From: an uncultured Oxalobacteraceae bacterium | GTDB lineage: Bacteria > Pseudomonadota > Gammaproteobacteria > Burkholderiales > Burkholderiaceae | Length of the DNA: 8,457 nucleotides | Assembly (NCBI GenBank): GCA_946479705.1 | Contig: CAMLHI010000073.1 | Span: 1-8,457 of the forward strand | Direction: 5' to 3' | Shown here: one piece after another, positions 4,514 to 8,457 of the stretch | Layout of the letters: each line of letters starts with the position of its first letter | Numbering within the stretch: the stretch's first letter is position 1 | Position numbers and translations under genes: made by a program | Notes under the pieces: generated by a model | What the model saw: the letters and a program-made list of their open reading frames with translations, nothing else | Database searches by the model: none | What the model was told of the DNA's origin: nothing

Positions 4514-5485
4514 ATGAAGGTTTTTCGCGGTCTTCCCAACGATGCGGCGCGCGCTCCCTGCGCGCTCACGATCGGCAATTTCGACGGCGTCCACCGCGGC
4601 CACCAGGCCCTGCTGGGACGCGTGCGTGCCGCTGCCGCCACACTCGGCCTGGAAGCGGCCGTGATGACGTTCGAACCGCACCCGCGCGAATTTTTTGCCG
4701 AGAAAAGTGGCGACCTGTCCAAGGCGCCGAACCGCATCGCCAACCTGCGCGACAAGCTGCAATCGCTGTCGAACGCCGGCATCGACCGCGTCATCGTCGA
4801 ACACTTCAACGCCCATTTCGCCAGCATCTCGCCGCAGGAATTCGTCGAGCGTGTGCTGGTCGAGGGCTTGCACGTCAAGTGGCTGATGGTCGGCGACGAT
4901 TTCTGCTACGGCGCCCGGCGCGCCGGCAATGTCGCCATGCTCATCGAGGCCGGCCAGCGCCATGGCTTCCAGGTCGAGACTCTGCCTACCGTGATGCACG
5001 GCCAGCAGCGCATCTCGTCATCTGCCGTGCGCGCCGCGTTGGCCGCCGGCGACTTCGCCCAGGCCAAGCAATTGCTCGGCCACGGCTATGCCATGTCCGG
5101 CCACGTGATCCACGGCCAGAAACTGGGCCGCACCCTGGGTTTCCCCACGCTCAACCTGCGCGTGATGCACCGCCCCGCCCTGTCCGGCATTTTCGTCGTG
5201 CAAGTGCACGGCCTCGGCCCCGCGCCGCTGCCGGCCGTCGCCAGCCTGGGCGTGCGCCCGACGGTCGACGACAGCGGACGCATGCTGCTCGAAGTGCACC
5301 TGTTCGACTTCGCCCGCTCCTGCTACGGCAAACTGGTGCGTGTCGAATTCCTGGAAAAGCTGCGCAACGAAGAAAAATACGACGGCCTCGACGCCCTGAC
5401 CGCCGCCATCGAACGCGACGGCCAGCAAGCGCGCGCCTGGTTTGCCCGGCGCGCCGGCGCCCTGACCGCCACCGACCGAATTTGA
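4514..5485 (+). CDS. ribF: Bifunctional riboflavin kinase/FAD synthetase
   Basis: RibF phosphorylates riboflavin to FMN and adenylylates FMN to FAD in the cytoplasm. The 323-residue length is usual for the family. The N-terminal nucleotidyltransferase domain (about 1-185) shows GNFDGVHRGH at 21-30, TFEPHPREFF at 52-61, VGDDFCYG at 126-133 and the ISSSAVR signature at 167-173. The C-terminal kinase domain (about 186-310) shows GRTLGFPTLN at 205-214, ASLGVRPT at 243-250 and LRNEEKYDGLDAL at 283-295. The start ATG 4514 gives MKVFRG, which lines up with the MKLIRG start known for E. coli RibF, although no clear Shine-Dalgarno sequence precedes it. It is followed 76 bases later by ileS, the conserved order in proteobacteria. 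No FMN riboswitch is visible in the short leader. Codons end strongly in G or C, more so than in the tonB cluster. Confidence 0.96.
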   Translation: MKVFRGLPNDAARAPCALTIGNFDGVHRGHQALLGRVRAAAATLGLEAAVMTFEPHPREFFAEKSGDLSKAPNRIANLRDKLQSLSNAGIDRVIVEHFNAHFASISPQEFVERVLVEGLHVKWLMVGDDFCYGARRAGNVAMLIEAGQRHGFQVETLPTVMHGQQRISSSAVRAALAAGDFAQAKQLLGHGYAMSGHVIHGQKLGRTLGFPTLNLRVMHRPALSGIFVVQVHGLGPAPLPAVASLGVRPTVDDSGRMLLEVHLFDFARSCYGKLVRVEFLEKLRNEEKYDGLDALTAAIERDGQQARAWFARRAGALTATDRI

Positions 5486-5500
5486 CGCGCGCCGCGCGCG
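5486..5500 (+). other. Small GC hairpin between ribF and ileS
   Basis: CGCGCG (5486-5491) can pair with CGCGCG (5495-5500) around a three-base loop, directly after the ribF stop. No T-tract follows, so it should not stop transcription into ileS. The remaining gap to 5561 shows no promoter or T-box leader, which is in keeping with a ribF-ileS operon. The symmetry may be only a by-product of a CG-rich run. Confidence 0.3.
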
Positions 5501-5561
5501 GCCGATGCCGCCAGACCAGCGTCCCTTCCGAACTCACTGAAGCTTCACGTTAAAGAAAAAC

Positions 5562-8453
5562 ATGTCCGATACCAGCAAACCCGCCGCACCGAATCCCAAA
5601 GCCGCCAAGAAGCCTGAAAGCAAGTACCCGGTCAACATGACCGACACCCCCTTCCCCATGCGCGGCGACCTCGCCAAGCGCGAGCCGGGCTGGGTCAAGC
5701 AATGGCAGGACAAAAAGATCTACGAACGCGTGCGCAAGGCCGCCAAGGGCCGCCCCATGTTCGTGCTGCACGACGGCCCGCCCTACGCCAATGGCGACAT
5801 CCACCTCGGCCATTCCGTCAACAAGATCCTCAAGGACATGGTCGTCAAGTCGCGCACCATCGCCGGCTTCGACGCGCCCTACGTGCCCGGCTGGGATTGC
5901 CACGGCATGCCGATCGAAATCCAGATCGAAAAGCTGTACGGCAAGAACCTGCCGACCGCCGAAGTGCTCACCAAGGCGCGCGCTTACGCCACCGAACAGG
6001 TCGAGCGCCAGAAAAAGGATTTCATCCGCCTGGGCGTGCTGGGCGAATGGGACAATCCCTACCTCACCATGAACTTCCGCAACGAAGCCGACGAACTGCG
6101 TGCCCTCGGCAAGCTGCTCGAAAAAGGCTACGTTTACCGCGGCCTCAAGCCGGTCAACTGGTGCTTCGACTGCGGCTCGGCCCTGGCCGAAGCGGAAGTG
6201 GAATACCAGGACAAACGCGACCCCGCCATCGACGTCGGTTTCCCCTTCGCCGAGCCGGCCAAACTGGCCCAGGCCTTCGGCGTGGACGCCCTGCCGCCCG
6301 GCGACGGCTTCATCGTCATCTGGACCACCACGCCCTGGACCATCCCGTCCAACCAGGCCCTCAACGTCAATCCGGAAGTGCGCTACGCGCTGGTGCAGAC
6401 CAGCCGTAACGGCCAGCCGCTGCTGCTGATCCTGGCCGCCGACCTGGTCGAAGCCTGCCTGCAGCGCTACAAGCTCGAAGGCTCAATCCTGGCCACCACC
6501 CTGGGTGCTGCCCTGGAAGGCATCGCCTTCAAGCACCCCCTGCACGCACGCGACGCCTTCTACGACCGCCGTTCGCCGGTCTACCTGGCCGACTACGTCA
6601 CCACCGACAGCGGCACCGGCGTGGTCCACTCCGCGCCCGCCTACGGCCAGGACGACTTCATCTCCTGCAAATCGCACGGCATGAAGGACGACGAAATCCT
6701 CACCCCGGTGATGGGCGACGGCCGCTTCGCCTCGACCCTGCCGCTGTTCGGCGGCCTGACCATCTGGGAAGCCAGCAAACCGATCTGCAGCGCCCTGACC
6801 GACGCCGGCGCCCTGTTCGAACTGAAGATGTTCGACCACAGCTACATGCACTGCTGGCGCCACAAGACCCCGATCGTCTACCGCGCCACCAGCCAGTGGT
6901 TCGCCGGCATGGACATCACGCCCAAGGACGGCGGCCCGAGCCTGCGCCAGACCGCCCTGGAAGGCATCGCCGCCACCCAGTTCTTCCCCGACTGGGGCCA
7001 GGCGCGCCTGCACGGCATGATCGAAAACCGTCCCGACTGGACCCTCTCGCGCCAGCGCCAGTGGGGCGTGCCGATGGCCTTCTTCATCCACAAGGAAACC
7101 GGCGAGCTGCATCCGCGCACCCCCGAGCTGCTCGAGCAGGTGGCCAGGCTGATCGACCAGGACGGCATCGACGCCTGGCTCAAGCTCGATCCGCGCGAGC
7201 TGCTGGGCGATGACGCCGCCCTCTACGAAAAGAACAAGGACACCCTGGACGTCTGGTTCGATTCCGGCACCACCCACCAGACCGTGCTGCGCGGCTCGCA
7301 CGCCCAGCAGTCGCACTTCCCGGCCGACCTGTACCTGGAAGGCTCGGACCAGCACCGCGGCTGGTTCCACTCCTCGCTGCTGACCTCCTCGATGCTCAAC
7401 GGCGCGCCGCCCTACAAGGCCCTGCTCACGCACGGCTTCACGGTCGACGCCGAAGGCAAGAAGATGTCCAAGTCGCTGGGGAACACGTTGGCGCCGCAAA
7501 AGATCTCCGACACCCTCGGCGCCGACATCCTGCGCCTGTGGGTCGCCTCGACCGACTACACCGGCGAACTGGCGATCAGCGACGAGATCCTCAAGCGCGT
7601 CACCGAAGCCTACCGCCGCATCCGCAACACGGTGCGCTTCCTGCTGGCGAACACCTCGGACTTCGACCACAAAACTAGCGCCGTGCCGGTAGCCGAGCTG
7701 CTCGAGATCGACCGCTACGCCATCGCCTCGATGGCCCAGCTGCAGGCCGACATCGCGGCCCACTACGAGCGCTACGAATTCCACCCGGTCGTGGCCAAGC
7801 TGCAGAACTACTGCTCCGAAGACCTGGGCGGCTTCTACCTCGACATCCTCAAGGACCGCCTGTACACCAGTGCCGTCGATTCGCCGGCGCGTCGCTCGGC
7901 CCAGACCGCGCTGTGGCACATCACCCAAAGCCTGCTGCGCGTGATGGCCCCGATCCTGTCCTTCACCGCCGAGGAAGCCTGGGCCGTGTTCGCCGGCGCC
8001 GACGCCTATGCCGCCAGCGACGACACCATCTTCACCCAGACCTTCTGGGAGCTGCCGCAAGCGCCGGATGCCGCCGCCCTGCTCGGCAAATACGCCGCCC
8101 TGCGCGAAGTGCGCGCCGCCGTCACCAAGGAACTCGAAGAATTGCGCACCTCCGGCGCGATCGGTTCCTCGCTGCAGGCCGAGCTGACCATCCAGGCCGC
8201 CGCCGACAAATACCAGCTGCTGGCCAGCCTGGGCGACGACCTCAAGTTCGTCTTCATCACCTCGGCAGCGCAAGCGGTGCAGGTGGCCAGCGCCGACGAC
8301 GAAGCCATCGCCGTGGCGGCCTCCAGTGCGCCCAAGTGCGAACGTTGCTGGCATTATCGCGCCGACGTCGGCAGCCACGCCGAGCACGCGGGCCTGTGCG
8401 GCCGCTGCTTCTCCAACCTGTACGGCAAGGGCGAACAGCGCGCCTTCGCCTGA
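5562..8453 (+). CDS. ileS: Isoleucine--tRNA ligase (class I)
   Basis: IleS charges tRNA-Ile with isoleucine in the cytoplasm and edits misactivated valine. The 963-residue protein is complete. The class I signatures are HLGH at 81-84 (within NGDIHLGH) and KMSKS at 634-638. WDCHGMPIE at 111-119 belongs to the catalytic core. The CP1 editing domain shows [11 protein letters not shown] at 254-264 and [15 protein letters not shown] at 351-365. A helical anticodon-binding region covers roughly 690-850. The C-terminal zinc site has CERC at 926-929 and CGRC at 946-949. Compared with E. coli IleS as remembered (about 938 residues), there is a Lys/Pro/Ala-rich N-terminal extension before the conserved [13 protein letters not shown] at 31-43. 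The ATG at 5562 is preceded only by a weak AAAGAA. Overlapping long frames on both strands are shadows of its high-GC codon use. lspA is expected just beyond the window. Confidence 0.97.
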   Translation: MSDTSKPAAPNPKAAKKPESKYPVNMTDTPFPMRGDLAKREPGWVKQWQDKKIYERVRKAAKGRPMFVLHDGPPYANGDIHLGHSVNKILKDMVVKSRTIAGFDAPYVPGWDCHGMPIEIQIEKLYGKNLPTAEVLTKARAYATEQVERQKKDFIRLGVLGEWDNPYLTMNFRNEADELRALGKLLEKGYVYRGLKPVNWCFDCGSALAEAEVEYQDKRDPAIDVGFPFAEPAKLAQAFGVDALPPGDGFIVIWTTTPWTIPSNQALNVNPEVRYALVQTSRNGQPLLLILAADLVEACLQRYKLEGSILATTLGAALEGIAFKHPLHARDAFYDRRSPVYLADYVTTDSGTGVVHSAPAYGQDDFISCKSHGMKDDEILTPVMGDGRFASTLPLFGGLTIWEASKPICSALTDAGALFELKMFDHSYMHCWRHKTPIVYRATSQWFAGMDITPKDGGPSLRQTALEGIAATQFFPDWGQARLHGMIENRPDWTLSRQRQWGVPMAFFIHKETGELHPRTPELLEQVARLIDQDGIDAWLKLDPRELLGDDAALYEKNKDTLDVWFDSGTTHQTVLRGSHAQQSHFPADLYLEGSDQHRGWFHSSLLTSSMLNGAPPYKALLTHGFTVDAEGKKMSKSLGNTLAPQKISDTLGADILRLWVASTDYTGELAISDEILKRVTEAYRRIRNTVRFLLANTSDFDHKTSAVPVAELLEIDRYAIASMAQLQADIAAHYERYEFHPVVAKLQNYCSEDLGGFYLDILKDRLYTSAVDSPARRSAQTALWHITQSLLRVMAPILSFTAEEAWAVFAGADAYAASDDTIFTQTFWELPQAPDAAALLGKYAALREVRAAVTKELEELRTSGAIGSSLQAELTIQAAADKYQLLASLGDDLKFVFITSAAQAVQVASADDEAIAVAASSAPKCERCWHYRADVGSHAEHAGLCGRCFSNLYGKGEQRAFA

Positions 8454-8457
8454 CCGG

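Noticed and set aside
5486..5561. T-box or attenuator leader before ileS
   Set aside because: The gap is only 76 bases, has no T-box motif and no stem followed by T residues.
6483..8387. 634-codon minus-strand frame opposite ileS
   Set aside because: It lies wholly inside ileS, whose motifs are certain; long antisense frames are expected in high-GC genes.
1..8457. CRISPR array, tRNA or rRNA genes, integrase or transposase
   Set aside because: No regularly spaced direct repeats, no cloverleaf or rRNA-like segments and no recombinase frames were seen on either strand.

Overview
The window reads as chromosomal DNA of a GC-rich betaproteobacterium, most likely of the Oxalobacteraceae (Massilia, Janthinobacterium, Duganella type). 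This rests on strongly GC-ending codons in ribF and ileS, the style of the TonB and ExbB proteins, and the gene order. It is inference from sequence memory, not from a search. All six confident genes lie on the + strand and form two functional blocks.

Positions 1-398 hold no confident gene. The stretch is visibly richer in A+T than the rest and carries nested inverted repeats, a TATAAT box at 301-306 and a small hairpin just ahead of the first gene. Positions 399-2973 encode a complete TonB energy-transduction system: tonB, exbB and two tandem exbD genes. ExbB and the ExbD proteins would form the proton-driven inner-membrane motor. TonB would carry its energy to TonB-dependent outer-membrane receptors for siderophores, haem, vitamin B12 or carbohydrates. 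A strong GC-rich hairpin separates the two exbD genes.

Positions 2974-3163 contain a roughly 107-base element bounded by perfect 10-base inverted repeats, followed by a textbook intrinsic terminator. Only 16 bases after that terminator's T-tract starts a gene for a secreted, 410-residue helical-repeat (TPR-like) protein. Its position suggests a periplasmic partner of the TonB system, but its function is unknown. A second clear terminator ends this gene.

Positions 4456-8457 begin the housekeeping block: a TATAAT box, then ribF (bifunctional riboflavin kinase/FAD synthetase) and ileS (isoleucyl-tRNA synthetase), the conserved start of the proteobacterial ribF-ileS-lspA cluster. The window ends four bases after the ileS stop, so lspA would be expected next.

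The genes belong to known families. The less ordinary material is between them: the bounded intergenic repeat, the terminator placed directly before the TPR gene, the hairpin between exbD1 and exbD2, and the structured A+T-rich region ahead of tonB. I did not find convincing evidence of a wholly new system.
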